A stretch of DNA of 64,000 bases from Arthrobacter_H sp030452125 (GCA_052379645.1 JBQSYU010000004.1), one strand, 5' to 3'. Shown: positions 17,832-27,976, counted from the stretch's first letter. Translations and numbers: made by a program. The notes: a model not told the origin generated them from the letters alone.

Positions 17832-19187
17832 ATGACCTCTCCTGGGCCCCAGTCTCATTCGGCTCCGGACGGTAACCAGCAGGCCAGTGGGGTGGCCGAA
17901 CCGTCCAACATCCATCCTTCGCCACCGCCTCGGACGCCCTTGCGTCGGGACGGGAACTTCCTGGTGTTCTGGCTCGGCCAGACACTGAGCCAGTTTGGCG
18001 CCCAACTCGGCACGGTGGCCATGCCGGTGCTTGCCGTCACGCTGCTGCAGGCCTCGGAGTGGGAAGTCGGCGTCCTGAACGCGGCGAACACCGCAGCCTT
18101 CCTGGTGGTCGGTCTCCCCGTGGGGGCGTGGGTCGACCGGTTCTTCAAGCGCCGGATCATGATCCGTGCCGACGTGGTCCGGGCCGCCGCCATGCTGGCC
18201 ATCCCGCTGCTCTGGTACCCCGGGTTGCTGCATATCTGGCATCTGTGGATCATTGCCGCGATCATCGGGGTGGCCAACGTCTTCTTCGACGTCTCCTACC
18301 AGTCCTATATCCCGGCCTTGGTCCATCGTGAACAGATCTCCGAGGCCAACGCCAAATTGGAGATCAGCGGGGAGATCTCCCGGTTGGCCGGTCCGGCCGC
18401 CGGGGGTGCGCTGCTGGCGGTGTTGACCGCACCCCTGCTCTTCGTCGGCCAGGCCATCGGGTATCTGGTCTCGGCACTATGCCTGTGGCGGGTCCGCGAC
18501 GATGAACGTCCCGCGGTACGCCGGCCCGATGCGCGGTTGGTTACCGAAATCAAGGAGGGGCTCGGCTATGTGGTCGGGCACCGGCTGATCGGTCCGATCG
18601 CCGCGACCACCGGCATCATGAACTTCTTCAGCACCATCATCTTCACGCTCCTGCCGATCCTGGTGCTGCGCACGTTGAGCCTGAACACGGTCGAGCTCGG
18701 CCTGATCTACTCGGCAGGTGCCGTCGGCGGGCTCCTGGCGGCCTCCCTGACGCCCTGGGTGGCCTCCAAGGTGGGGGAGGGGCCGTCGCTCGTGGTCGGC
18801 ACGCTGCTGACCGCCGTGGGCATGTCGGGATTCCCGCTGTCCATCCTCGCCGGGGGTCTGCGCCCGTCGTTCGCGATCCTGGCCTGCTCGATGTTCGTCC
18901 TGACCGCCGGCGTGCTGGTCTACAACATCATCCAGGTCAGCATGCGCCAGAAGATCTGCCCTCCGCGGTTGCTCGGGCGCATGAACGCGTCCATCCGGTT
19001 CATCGTCTGGGGCATCATGCCGGTCGCCTCGCTGCTGGCCGGGCTCTTCGGTGAAATGCTCGGCATTTCCACGGCCCTGTGGATCGGGGTCGTTGGCAGC
19101 GCCCTGGCCACCGTGCCGCTGCTGCTCTCCCCGCTACCGCGGATGCGCCAGTTGCCTGATGAGGAGGAGCACGACGGCGGGCTCTAG
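17832..19187 (+). CDS. MFS transporter (EntS/enterobactin-exporter-like subfamily)
   Basis: The 451-residue protein has a 40-residue cytoplasmic N-terminus, then about 12 membrane helices. The MFS loop-2/3 signature is GAWVDRFFKRR (about 98-108), and the family-typical RREQISEANAKLE-like stretch appears as HREQISEANAKLE (about 166-178). This DUF894/EntS-like group exports siderophores or drugs by proton antiport; the substrate cannot be told from sequence. It is divergently transcribed from an ArsR-like regulator. The 3' end overlaps the convergent gene at 19184 by 4 bases. A TTGACA at 17800 lies in the shared promoter region. Confidence 0.88.
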   Translation: MTSPGPQSHSAPDGNQQASGVAEPSNIHPSPPPRTPLRRDGNFLVFWLGQTLSQFGAQLGTVAMPVLAVTLLQASEWEVGVLNAANTAAFLVVGLPVGAWVDRFFKRRIMIRADVVRAAAMLAIPLLWYPGLLHIWHLWIIAAIIGVANVFFDVSYQSYIPALVHREQISEANAKLEISGEISRLAGPAAGGALLAVLTAPLLFVGQAIGYLVSALCLWRVRDDERPAVRRPDARLVTEIKEGLGYVVGHRLIGPIAATTGIMNFFSTIIFTLLPILVLRTLSLNTVELGLIYSAGAVGGLLAASLTPWVASKVGEGPSLVVGTLLTAVGMSGFPLSILAGGLRPSFAILACSMFVLTAGVLVYNIIQVSMRQKICPPRLLGRMNASIRFIVWGIMPVASLLAGLFGEMLGISTALWIGVVGSALATVPLLLSPLPRMRQLPDEEEHDGGL

Positions 19188-19462
19188 CGCCGGGTGCCGC
19201 CGCGACGCGGTGGTGCGGGCGGAACCCGTTTGGCATGGGTGATTGCGCTGTGGTCCACGGTGACCGGTCCGGTCCGGGTCTGCACGGTCACCCGACCCTC
19301 CGCCAGTGAGACGAAGTGGCCGATCGAATCGCTGTGTTGCGGTCCGTCCGGCACTTCGGGGGCGTCCCGGGACCCGTGCGACGGGGGGATCCGGCCGCCG
19401 ATCCGGTACCTGATGACGATGCGTTCGCCGGGGGGCAGCGAGTCGAAGAAATCGGCGGTCAT
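19184..19462 (-). CDS. Small SH3-like protein (Rv0428c N-terminal domain type)
   Basis: The 92-residue product begins MTADFFDSLPPGERIVIRYRI and ends with a segment DSIGHFVSLAEGRVTVQTR...VDHSAITHAKRVPPAP. This resembles the stand-alone SH3-like domain found at the N-terminus of the Rv0428c acetyltransferase group, whose conserved ending is the AITHAKRVPP phrase. Similar actinobacterial proteins are sometimes loosely named ferrous iron transport protein A; that name is not supported here. ATG 19462 was chosen over an upstream TTG because TACGAT lies 6 nt before it. It lies between a transporter and the ferredoxin gene. Role unknown. Confidence 0.65.
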   Translation of the reverse strand: MTADFFDSLPPGERIVIRYRIGGRIPPSHGSRDAPEVPDGPQHSDSIGHFVSLAEGRVTVQTRTGPVTVDHSAITHAKRVPPAPPRRGGTRR

Positions 19463-19468
19463 GGTCCC

Positions 19469-19474
19469 ATCGTA
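19469..19474 (-). promoter_or_regulatory. -10 box of the SH3-like gene (leaderless)
   Basis: TACGAT on the minus strand is followed by 6 nt and ATG 19462. It supports the shorter gene start. Confidence 0.5.
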
Positions 19475-19593
19475 GTAGCGAATCCGGGCGGGCCCTTCGG
19501 TCCGGGGGGCCAAGGGGACTAAGCTGGAGGCCGGTGGCGTCCTCGGACGCCCCGCGGAGTCGAGGCGAACAGCAAAGGAAGGCCCTAGGTACC

Positions 19594-19917
19594 GTGACCT
19601 ACATCATCGCTCAGCCGTGTGTAGACGTGAAGGACAAAGCCTGCGTTGAGGAATGTCCCGTCGATTGCATCTACGAGGGGGAACGTTCCCTCTACATCCA
19701 CCCGGATGAGTGCGTGGACTGTGGCGCCTGTGAACCGGTATGTCCTGTCGAGGCGATTTATTACGAGGACGACACCCCGGATGAATGGGCCGAATACTAC
19801 AAGGCCAATGTCGAATTCTTCGACGAGCTGGGGTCCCCGGGCGGGGCCGCCAAGGTCGGCAACACGCACACCGACCACCCGATCATCGCCGCGCTGCCCC
19901 CGCAACCCGGCATCTGA
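19594..19917 (+). CDS. fdxA: Seven-iron ferredoxin
   Basis: The 107-residue small acidic electron carrier belongs to the actinobacterial FdxA/FdxC 7Fe type. The first cluster region is CVDVKDKACVEECPVDC (residues 9-25) and the second is CVDCGACEPVCP (about 41-52), giving one [3Fe-4S] and one [4Fe-4S] site. The sequence TYIIAQPCVD at the start is the family signature, which fixes GTG 19594. AAAGGAAGG lies upstream. dapC begins 4 nt after the stop, the same pairing seen in other actinobacteria. Donor and acceptor partners are unknown. Confidence 0.95.
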   Translation: MTYIIAQPCVDVKDKACVEECPVDCIYEGERSLYIHPDECVDCGACEPVCPVEAIYYEDDTPDEWAEYYKANVEFFDELGSPGGAAKVGNTHTDHPIIAALPPQPGI

Positions 19918-19921
19918 AGCC

Positions 19922-21058
19922 GTGCTGATCCTCCCCGATTACCCGTGGGACTCGCTGGCCCCCTACCAGGAGCGGGCGCGTCAGCACCCCGAAGGGGTCG
20001 TGAACCTCTCCATCGGCACGCCGGTGGATCCCACCCCCGGGCTGATCCAGCAGGCATTGGCGGCTGCCGCCGACGCCCCGGGCTATCCGACCACCCATGG
20101 AACGGCCGGACTACGCCAGGCGATCGCCGATTGGTACGCCAGGCGCCGGAACACCACCGGGCTGGACCCGGAGAACATCATGCCCACGGTCGGCTCCAAG
20201 GAACTGGTGGCGTGGCTGCCGTTGTTGTTGGGGCTGGGAGCAGGCGACGTCGTCGTCCGTCCGTCCGTGGCCTATCCGACCTATGACATCGGCGCCCGGT
20301 TGGCAGGTGCGGAGGCCGTCGCCTCCGACGACCTCGAAAGCCTGGACCCCGAGGTCCGTTCGCGGGTGAAGCTCGTATGGGTGAATTCACCGGGAAACCC
20401 CACGGGGATCGTGCGTGACGTCGAGTCCCTGGCCGCACTGGTGGCCCAGGCCCGCGCCCTCGGCGCCGTCGTGGCCTCCGACGAATGCTATGCGGAGCTG
20501 GGGTGGGGCGACTGGGACGGACCCGGCACCCCGGGGGTCCTCGACGACCGGGTCAGCGGCGGTGACCACCACGGGTTGCTGTCGGTGTATTCGTTGTCCA
20601 AGCAATCGAACCTCGCCGGCTACCGGGCGGCCTTCGTCGCCGGGGCCCCCGAGCTCATGCCCCATCTGATCAACTCCCGAAAGCACGCCGGAATGATCGT
20701 TCCGTACCCGGTCCAGGAGGCCATGCGGGTGGCTCTGGGGGACGAGGGGCATGTGGCTGCGCAGAAGGAACGCTACCGCCACCGCAGGCAACTCCTGGTT
20801 CCCGCCCTGGAGGCGTTCGGCCTGCGGATCGACCACTCCGAGGCCGGACTCTACCTGTGGGCCACTGCGGGGGAGGACACCTGGATCACGATCGGCCGGC
20901 TGGCGGATCTGGGGATCGTCGCCGGGCCGGGAACGTTCTACGGCGAAGCGGGCCACGGGTACGTGCGGATCGCACTAACGGCCAGCGATGAGCGGGTCCT
21001 CGCTGCCTCAAACCGACTCACCGCCGCGGTGGGCGCGGTCCAGGCCCCACCTGATTAG
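19922..21058 (+). CDS. dapC: N-succinyldiaminopimelate aminotransferase DapC
   Basis: The 378-residue class I/II PLP aminotransferase should convert N-succinyl-2-amino-6-ketopimelate to N-succinyl-diaminopimelate in lysine and peptidoglycan precursor synthesis. The start LILPDYPWDSLAPYQERA is diagnostic for actinobacterial DapC, and YSLSKQSNLAGYRAAF (about 223-238) carries the Schiff-base lysine. NSPGNPTG (about 157-164) binds the substrate carboxylate. GTG 19922 is chosen; the frame is open upstream only within fdxA. It is the first of three dap genes here (dapD at 24091, dapE at 25105), but they are separate units. Confidence 0.92.
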   Translation: MLILPDYPWDSLAPYQERARQHPEGVVNLSIGTPVDPTPGLIQQALAAAADAPGYPTTHGTAGLRQAIADWYARRRNTTGLDPENIMPTVGSKELVAWLPLLLGLGAGDVVVRPSVAYPTYDIGARLAGAEAVASDDLESLDPEVRSRVKLVWVNSPGNPTGIVRDVESLAALVAQARALGAVVASDECYAELGWGDWDGPGTPGVLDDRVSGGDHHGLLSVYSLSKQSNLAGYRAAFVAGAPELMPHLINSRKHAGMIVPYPVQEAMRVALGDEGHVAAQKERYRHRRQLLVPALEAFGLRIDHSEAGLYLWATAGEDTWITIGRLADLGIVAGPGTFYGEAGHGYVRIALTASDERVLAASNRLTAAVGAVQAPPD

Positions 21059-21105
21059 TTTCCGGTGCCTGCGGAGCGGTACCGTGAGACCTGATTACTG
21101 CTTGT

Positions 21106-21113
21106 TTGTACAA
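21106..21113. promoter_or_regulatory. TTGTACAA palindrome before gltA
   Basis: A perfect 8-bp palindrome in an AT-rich stretch lies 27 bp before the gltA start. It could be an operator half or part of the promoter. No matching regulator is known to me from the sequence alone. Confidence 0.25.
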
Positions 21114-21139
21114 CTTTGTACTCCGGTTAAGGAGAAACC

Positions 21140-22423
<1,284 letters not shown>

Positions 22424-22445
22424 ACCGGCCCTGCAGAATCCTTGA

Positions 22446-22483
22446 AAGCGGCCGCTTCCCTATGGGGAAGCGGCCGCCTTTTC
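22446..22483 (+). terminator. Intrinsic terminator of gltA
   Basis: GCGGCCGCTTCCC (22448-22460) pairs perfectly with GGGAAGCGGCCGC (22465-22477) across a 4-nt loop and is followed by CTTTTC. Confidence 0.85.
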
Positions 22484-22555
22484 ATCCGGACGCTTCCGGG
22501 AACCGGGACACGGGCCTATTCTGGAAGTGGGGTTCACGGAGTAAGGACGACCGGC

Positions 22556-23161
22556 ATGTATGAGTACCGTGGGGACGGATGGCACGTCTCGGCGCAAAGC
22601 CATGGGCAGATGCTGCTGGCCTTGTACTTCCGCGACCTCGCGGGCATAGAACACCCCGGCCCGCCCGACATCGCCCCGCTGGCACCCCGGGTCAAAGCCA
22701 CCGCGGCGGCGGAGGTCTGTGGCCCTCCGGCTGCGGAGCTGCGGCAGGAATGGCACGACTGGTGGCGCCGCGTCCTGGTCCAGGGCCCGGAGGACGACGG
22801 GTTGTTCTCCCCACCGGCATTTCCCGGCTTCGCCGATTCCCCGACCCTGCAGCGACTCCTGCAGGCCCATTACGGTGCCGCCCTGAGTTGGAGCCGTGCG
22901 CGGATGATCGAGTACACCGAGGTCAGTGCCGAGCACCATGGCAGCGGGCGCCGCGGCCTGTTGGAACAGATGATCACCGACCGGGCGATGGAACTGGAAC
23001 GCCGCCCGAAGCCGATGGAACTGAAGCTGGTGGAGCTGCCGTTGAGCGAACCACGCGCCTGGTTCGTGGACCCCGATACCGTCATCCTCAGTCAGGATCT
23101 GGCGCGGGACGCCGATTTGTACCGCAGCTTCCTGGAGCCGGTGATCCGCTTCCTGCTCTGA
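22556..23161 (+). CDS. Hypothetical protein
   Basis: The 201-residue soluble protein begins MYEYRGDGWHVSAQ and has no signal peptide or membrane helix. A WHDWWRR aromatic cluster (about residues 64-70) and an acidic, Leu-rich C-terminal half ending in FLEPVIRFLL are the only visible features. ATG 22556 follows AAGGA at 9 nt; the frame extends upstream through the gltA terminator and that part is not coding. I do not recognise the family. It converges with the lysozyme-like gene 16 bp away. Confidence 0.6.
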   Translation: MYEYRGDGWHVSAQSHGQMLLALYFRDLAGIEHPGPPDIAPLAPRVKATAAAEVCGPPAAELRQEWHDWWRRVLVQGPEDDGLFSPPAFPGFADSPTLQRLLQAHYGAALSWSRARMIEYTEVSAEHHGSGRRGLLEQMITDRAMELERRPKPMELKLVELPLSEPRAWFVDPDTVILSQDLARDADLYRSFLEPVIRFLL

Positions 23162-23177
23162 TCCGGAGCGGGGTGGC

Positions 23178-24101
23178 CTACGGTGCGGCGTCGGCGAAGG
23201 TGATGACGACCTGCGATTTTGCTGTGGTGCCCGGAACCCATTGGTGCTCGGCGCGGTTCCACAACAAGCCCGAATTGCTCACCGAAACGATCTGGTGTTC
23301 TGCGGCATTGGCGACCGCCCATTGGGCGACGGCCCAGCCGCGTTCATCGGCCGCCGAAACGGTAAGTCGGTGGGCTCCGGCGGAGACCGGCAGGTCCCCG
23401 AATGCCGCGGTGAGCTGCGCCGACGTGGCAGCGACGTCCCCTGCTGCGGTGGGGCGGCGCAGGACGCAGTTCAACGCCGCCGGAGAATGCCCGGTCAGCG
23501 CCGAGGCGTAGGCCCTGCCTTCGGGTTCGTGAGCGGCGTAGGCCTCCGGGAAGGCGCTGCGTTGGACCTTCTGCGCGGCTTCGGTCACGGGCAGGGAGCG
23601 GTAGTCGAAGGTCTCCAGTTCCTGGTAGAACCGGTTGGTCGCGTAGAGCGGGTCCATGATCTCTTTTTCGGTGCCCCAGCCCTGCGAAGGACGTTGCTGG
23701 AACAAGCCCCGGGAATCGGGGCCCGCCCGGTCCCCGTAGTCGATATTGCGCAGTTTTGATTCCTGGACCGAGGTGGCAATGCCGATGGTCGCGGCCCGGG
23801 CCGGCATGTTGCGCCGGACGGCCACGGCGGAGATCAGCGCCGCATTGCTTGCCTGCTCCGGAGCGAGCCGGTGCTGGTCCGGCCCGACGGCGGCGGTGCA
23901 ATGCGGCCGGACCAGTGTTTCTTGGTGATCGAGGAACCGGGAGGCGGCATAGACGCCTCCGGAGACCACCCCGACACCCAACACGATGGCCATGAAGGCG
24001 CGGAGCCCCCGATGGCGACGGCGCTGGGGCCCGGGGCCCCGACGGGGCCCCGGTGACCGGGTGGACAACGAGAAGACGTTGTCCGAAAGGTCAGTTGGCA
24101 T
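23178..24101 (-). CDS. Membrane-anchored lysozyme-like / putative transglycosylase-fold protein
   Basis: The 307-residue protein has a basic cytoplasmic N-terminus (about 1-34), one membrane anchor (FMAIVLGVGVVSGGVYAAS, about 36-54) and an extracytoplasmic domain. That domain contains ATSVQESKLRNI (about 109-120) with a Glu at the position of a lysozyme-type catalytic acid, then SRGLFQQRPSQGWG (about 129-142), a signature of actinobacterial lysozyme-like proteins (some annotated as heavy metal transporters, without basis). The C-terminal third has no motif I know. The start overlaps the end of dapD by 11 bases, so the two minus-strand genes are probably co-transcribed. This suits a cell-wall role. 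Confidence 0.7.
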   Translation of the reverse strand: MPTDLSDNVFSLSTRSPGPRRGPGPQRRRHRGLRAFMAIVLGVGVVSGGVYAASRFLDHQETLVRPHCTAAVGPDQHRLAPEQASNAALISAVAVRRNMPARAATIGIATSVQESKLRNIDYGDRAGPDSRGLFQQRPSQGWGTEKEIMDPLYATNRFYQELETFDYRSLPVTEAAQKVQRSAFPEAYAAHEPEGRAYASALTGHSPAALNCVLRRPTAAGDVAATSAQLTAAFGDLPVSAGAHRLTVSAADERGWAVAQWAVANAAEHQIVSVSNSGLLWNRAEHQWVPGTTAKSQVVITFADAAP

Positions 24102-25062
24102 GGAGCGCGGAATTCAATTCCACGCTCTGGCCTTCACGGGCCAGGACTTCAACGGCACCGCTGGTGGAGTTGCGACGGAACAACAGGTTCGGGACGCCTG
24201 AGAGGTCGCGGGCCTTGACGTTCTTGCCATCCAGGAGCACCCGGGTGCCGGCGGTGACGTAGAGGCCGGCTTCGACGACACAGTCATCGCCGATGGAAAT
24301 CCCGACACCTGAGTTGGCGCCGAGCAGCACGCGCTCACCGATCGTGATGCGCTCCTTGCCGCCACCGGAGAGGGTGCCCATGATGGAGGCCCCGCCGCCG
24401 ACGTCGGACCCGTTGCCGACCACCACGGAGGCGGAAATGCGGCCCTCGACCATGGAGGATCCCAGGGTTCCGGCGTTGAAGTTCACGAAGCCCTCATGCA
24501 TGACCGTGGTCCCCTCGGCCAGGTGGGCCCCGAGACGGACACGATCGGCGTCGGCGATCCGCACCCCGGCGGGAAGGACGTAGTCCACCATGCGCGGGAA
24601 CTTGTCCACGCCCTGCACGATGACCGCCCCGCGGCGACGCAGCCGCAACCGGATGCTCTCGAAGTCCTCCACCGGGCACGGGCCGAAGTTCGTCCAGACG
24701 ACGTTGGCCAGGAAGCCGAAGATCCCGTCCAGGTTGATGCTGTTCGGTGCGACCAGCCGGTGGGAGAGCAGGTGCAGACGCAACCACACATCGGCGGTAT
24801 CGGCCGGGGCGACGTCGAGGTTGATCTCCAGTTCCACGACCTCCTGCGTGGTTCCACGCTCGGCATCGTCGGTGGCCACGGCGGCCAGCTCCCCGGAGAG
24901 CCGGGGGGCCTTTTCCAGGGCGGTCAGGACGGGGGCGGGGAACCAGACATCAAGGACCGTGCCATCGGAGGCGATGGTGGCTAGGCCGGATCCGGAGGCA
25001 ATGCGTACCGGGGCGGCGGAGTCGTTCAGGGCAGAACCGGGCTGGGCCGTAGTAGAAGTCAT
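24091..25062 (-). CDS. dapD: Tetrahydrodipicolinate N-succinyltransferase DapD (actinobacterial type)
   Basis: The 323-residue enzyme transfers succinyl from succinyl-CoA to tetrahydrodipicolinate in diaminopimelate synthesis. The left-handed beta-helix hexapeptide repeats are visible in the C-terminal half (for example GSDVGGGASIMGTL at about 215-228 and GERVLLGANSGVGI at about 239-252). The N-terminal half is of the long actinobacterial type, and the length fits M. tuberculosis DapD. ATG 25062 is chosen because TACGAT sits 7 nt upstream. The ATG at 25071 would lie inside that -10 box. It is divergent from dapE. Confidence 0.94.
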   Translation of the reverse strand: MTSTTAQPGSALNDSAAPVRIASGSGLATIASDGTVLDVWFPAPVLTALEKAPRLSGELAAVATDDAERGTTQEVVELEINLDVAPADTADVWLRLHLLSHRLVAPNSINLDGIFGFLANVVWTNFGPCPVEDFESIRLRLRRRGAVIVQGVDKFPRMVDYVLPAGVRIADADRVRLGAHLAEGTTVMHEGFVNFNAGTLGSSMVEGRISASVVVGNGSDVGGGASIMGTLSGGGKERITIGERVLLGANSGVGISIGDDCVVEAGLYVTAGTRVLLDGKNVKARDLSGVPNLLFRRNSTSGAVEVLAREGQSVELNSALHAN

Positions 25063-25069
25063 GCCTCCC

Positions 25070-25075
25070 ATCGTA
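25070..25075 (-). promoter_or_regulatory. -10 box of dapD (leaderless)
   Basis: TACGAT on the minus strand is followed by 7 nt and ATG 25062. Confidence 0.5.
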
Positions 25076-25092
25076 GCCGGGAGGACAGGCTA

Positions 25093-25098
25093 TAGGCT
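25093..25098 (+). promoter_or_regulatory. -10 box of dapE (leaderless)
   Basis: TAGGCT is followed by 6 nt and GTG 25105. The dapD box lies 17 bp away on the other strand. Confidence 0.55.
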
Positions 25099-25104
25099 GG
25101 ATCC

Positions 25105-26223
25105 GTGAGTGAACATAACGCCGTGCCTGCCCCCGCAACCTCCCGCACCCCTTTGCCTGATGCCTCCGACGTCGCCTTGCTGACGCAGGCGCTGATGGAC
25201 ATCGAGTCCGTCTCGGGGAACGAAAAGCAGATCGCCGACGCCGTGGAGGACTACCTGCGCGCCCTGGACCATCTCAGTGTCCACCGCGACGGGGACTCCA
25301 TCGTCGCCCGCACCGATCTGGGCCGCCCCGAGCGGATCGTGTTGGCGGGCCACCTGGATACCGTCCCCTTGCCCACGACCCCCGGTTCCCGCGGAACGGT
25401 GCCTGCCCAGTGGGACGGGAACATCCTGTTTGGGCGTGGCGCCACCGACATGAAGGGCGGGGTGGCCGTGCAACTGGCTATCGCCGCGCAACTGGTCGAA
25501 CCGAATAGGGACATCACCTTCATCTTCTACGACCATGAGGAGGTCGAAGCCTCAAAATCCGGGTTGGGCCGCCTACTGCGAAATTCGCCGGCGCTGCTCG
25601 ACGCCGATTTCGCGATCCTGCTGGAACCAACGAACGGCACGGTGGAAGGCGGCTGCAACGGCACCACGCGTTTCCTGCTGCGCACCCGGGGCACCGCAGC
25701 CCATTCGGCACGCGCCTGGATGGGGCATAACGCCATCCACGATCTGTCGGATGTCTTGACGCGGCTGCAGGCCTATGAACCGGCCACGGTGGATGTGGAC
25801 GGTTTGGCCTTCCGTGAATCGCTCAATGCCGTGAGGATCACCGGGGGGATTGCGGGAAATGTCATTCCCGATGCCGCCGAAGTCGAGATCAACTACCGTT
25901 TCGCCCCCGATAAGGGCATTGCCGAGGCCGAAGCCCTGGTCCGCGGGCTTCTCCAGGGCTACGACATCGAACGAACCGACGGCGCCCCGGGGGCCAGGCC
26001 CGGGCTGAACCATCCTGCCGCGGCGGCCTTCGTGGCCACCGTGGGTGCCGAACCGAAGCCGAAGTACGGCTGGACGGACGTCGCCCGGTTCTCCGAATTG
26101 GGGATTCCGGCAGTGAATTTCGGTCCGGGCGATGCGTTGCTGGCCCATTCCGACGACGAACATGTCACCGGTCAGGCGATCCGTGACTGCCATGCCGCCC
26201 TGCACCGGTGGCTGAGCGACTGA
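25105..26223 (+). CDS. dapE: Succinyl-diaminopimelate desuccinylase DapE
   Basis: The 372-residue M20 metallopeptidase-family enzyme hydrolyses N-succinyl-LL-diaminopimelate. Zinc ligands and catalytic residues are seen in LAGHLDTVP (about 78-86), GATDMKGG (about 112-119), YDHEEVEASKSGLGR (Glu pair, about 145-159) and ILLEPTNGTVEGG (about 172-184). The GTG start at 25105 has no ribosome site but a -10 box directly upstream. A perfect convergent terminator separates it from gluD. With dapC and dapD nearby it completes the succinylase steps. Confidence 0.94.
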   Translation: MSEHNAVPAPATSRTPLPDASDVALLTQALMDIESVSGNEKQIADAVEDYLRALDHLSVHRDGDSIVARTDLGRPERIVLAGHLDTVPLPTTPGSRGTVPAQWDGNILFGRGATDMKGGVAVQLAIAAQLVEPNRDITFIFYDHEEVEASKSGLGRLLRNSPALLDADFAILLEPTNGTVEGGCNGTTRFLLRTRGTAAHSARAWMGHNAIHDLSDVLTRLQAYEPATVDVDGLAFRESLNAVRITGGIAGNVIPDAAEVEINYRFAPDKGIAEAEALVRGLLQGYDIERTDGAPGARPGLNHPAAAAFVATVGAEPKPKYGWTDVARFSELGIPAVNFGPGDALLAHSDDEHVTGQAIRDCHAALHRWLSD

Positions 26224-26262
26224 TCCGACGCTGGGGCGCATCCTACGCTCCCGTGGACGAGG

Positions 26263-26300
26263 AACGGCCCCGGACCCCCATGGAGGGGTCCGGGGCCGTT
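26263..26300. terminator. Bidirectional terminator between dapE and gluD
   Basis: AACGGCCCCGGACCCC (26263-26278) and GGGGTCCGGGGCCGTT (26285-26300) form a perfect 16-bp stem with a 6-nt loop between two convergent transcription units. Confidence 0.75.
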
Positions 26301-26341
26301 CGCCGTCCAGCACCACGAGCCGGGAGCGGCCCGCAGCCGGG

Positions 26342-27253
26342 CTAGCGGTTCTGGTTTCTTCCGCCGGCCCCACCACCGGGCTCGACGTCGTCGAGTCCGG
26401 CCGGGGCCCCCACGAGTGCCCGGGCACCCGGCTTGGTCTTCGTTTCGCCACGGCTGGAGAGCCGGCGCGAGACGATCGTGGCCAGCTTGGAGAGGGCGAA
26501 GTTGATGATGATGAACACCGCGGCCACGACGATCAGGGCCTGGAGCACGTTGCCGTTGGGCGAGGAATAGGTCCTCCCGTAGAACAGCAGTTCGTTGAAA
26601 CTGATGATGTAGCCCAGCGCCGAGTCCTTCAGGATCACCACGAATTGGCTGATCAAAGCCGGGAGCATGGCCACCAGCGCCTGCGGGATCTCCACGGCGC
26701 GTAGGCACTGCCCGGTGGTCAGGCCGATTGCGGTGCCGGCTTCACGCTGGCCCTTGGGCAGGTTGCGGACCCCGGAGCGGATCAGCTCGGCGACCACGGA
26801 GCCGTTGTAGAACACCAGGGCGGCGACCACGGCCCACATGGCACTGTCGGAGCTGATCTGCAGGTTGCGCGAGAAGAAGATGTTGAAGAACACGATCATC
26901 AGCAGCACGGGCACGGAGCGGAAGAACTCGACGATGATCGAGCAGAACACGTTGATCAGCTTGTTCTTCGAGAGGCGCCCGATGCCGAAGATCAGGCCGA
27001 AGACCACCGAACCGACGATGGCGAGGGCTGCAGCCTTCAGCGTGTTGGCCAGGCCTGGAAGCAGATAGTCCACCCAGGTGTTGGCCTCGAGGAAATCATC
27101 CCATTTACCGGGGGCCATCTGGCCCTTGGCCGCGAGACCGGAAATGGTCCACCACAAGACCGCGACGATGACCACGGCACCCAGGATGTTGATGAGGATG
27201 ATGTTCCGCCGCGCCTTGGGCCCGGGCGTGTCGAACAGTACGGAAGCACTCAT
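26342..27253 (-). CDS. gluD: Glutamate-type amino acid ABC permease, GluD
   Basis: The 303-residue permease has an N-terminal extra helix (IILINILGAVVIVAVLWWT, about 18-36), the His/Glu/Gln permease (HisM-type) core with about five further helices, and the EAA-like loop GQREAGTAIGLTTGQ (about 164-178). An extended hydrophilic C-terminus rich in Lys, Gly and Pro follows (from about 270). It forms the membrane channel with GluC, whose stop it overlaps by ATGA. It is the last gene of gluABCD and ends at the 26263 terminator. Confidence 0.92.
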   Translation of the reverse strand: MSASVLFDTPGPKARRNIILINILGAVVIVAVLWWTISGLAAKGQMAPGKWDDFLEANTWVDYLLPGLANTLKAAALAIVGSVVFGLIFGIGRLSKNKLINVFCSIIVEFFRSVPVLLMIVFFNIFFSRNLQISSDSAMWAVVAALVFYNGSVVAELIRSGVRNLPKGQREAGTAIGLTTGQCLRAVEIPQALVAMLPALISQFVVILKDSALGYIISFNELLFYGRTYSSPNGNVLQALIVVAAVFIIINFALSKLATIVSRRLSSRGETKTKPGARALVGAPAGLDDVEPGGGAGGRNQNR

Positions 27254-27927
27254 TGGGACACCGCCAGTTTCTTGGAGAGCCAGGTCGTGAGCAGGCCGAC
27301 CGGGATCACGATGATCACGAAACCGGCGGCGAAGGCCAGGAAGATGGGCAGGACGATATCACCACGGGCGTCGAGGGCGTTTCCCATCGTCGCCGAGGCT
27401 TCGACGGAGACGGAGCCCACGGCGGCGACGGTGGAGTTCTTGATCAGGGCGATCAGCACGTTGCCCAACGGGACGATGGCCCCACGGAAGGCCTGCGGCA
27501 AGATGATCATGCGGGCCGCGGGCATGAAAGCCAACCCGATGGCGCGGGCTGCTTCGGCCTGGCCCTGCGGAACGGTGTTCACTCCCGAGCGGATGGATTC
27601 GCAAACGAAGGCCGCGTGGTAGATGGCCAGCCCCATCACGGCGAGCCGGAAGAAGTTCTGCTGGAACCCCCCGCCCAGATCCAGGCCGAGCTGGCCGTTG
27701 AGGGCCAGGACGCCGAACAGGATGATGATCGTCAACGGGGTGTTGCGGATGATGTTGACGTAGGAGGTGCCGATGGCAGCGAAACTAGCCACCGGTGAGA
27801 TGCGCATCATCGCCAGGATGGTACCGAGCACAGTGGCGCCGATGGCCGCGAAGAACGTGAGTTTGATGTTCACCCACAGCGCGCCGGCGACGTCGAACTC
27901 GGTGAAGATTGAAATAAATGTATCCAC
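27250..27927 (-). CDS. gluC: Glutamate-type amino acid ABC permease, GluC
   Basis: The 225-residue compact HisM-type permease begins MDTFISIFTEFDVAGALW and contains NIIRNTPLTIIILFGVLA (about 55-72) and the EAA-loop GQAEAARAIGLAFMPAAR (about 121-138), with five hydrophobic helices. The length and sequence style match actinobacterial GluC. The start overlaps nothing upstream; a strong hairpin at 27977 lies between gluB and gluC. Its stop overlaps the gluD start by four bases. Confidence 0.92.
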   Translation of the reverse strand: MDTFISIFTEFDVAGALWVNIKLTFFAAIGATVLGTILAMMRISPVASFAAIGTSYVNIIRNTPLTIIILFGVLALNGQLGLDLGGGFQQNFFRLAVMGLAIYHAAFVCESIRSGVNTVPQGQAEAARAIGLAFMPAARMIILPQAFRGAIVPLGNVLIALIKNSTVAAVGSVSVEASATMGNALDARGDIVLPIFLAFAAGFVIIVIPVGLLTTWLSKKLAVSQ

Positions 27928-27976
27928 TGTCTGCCTCTATCTGGATTGCCGCGTGGGGCGGCACCGTGGGCGGGCT

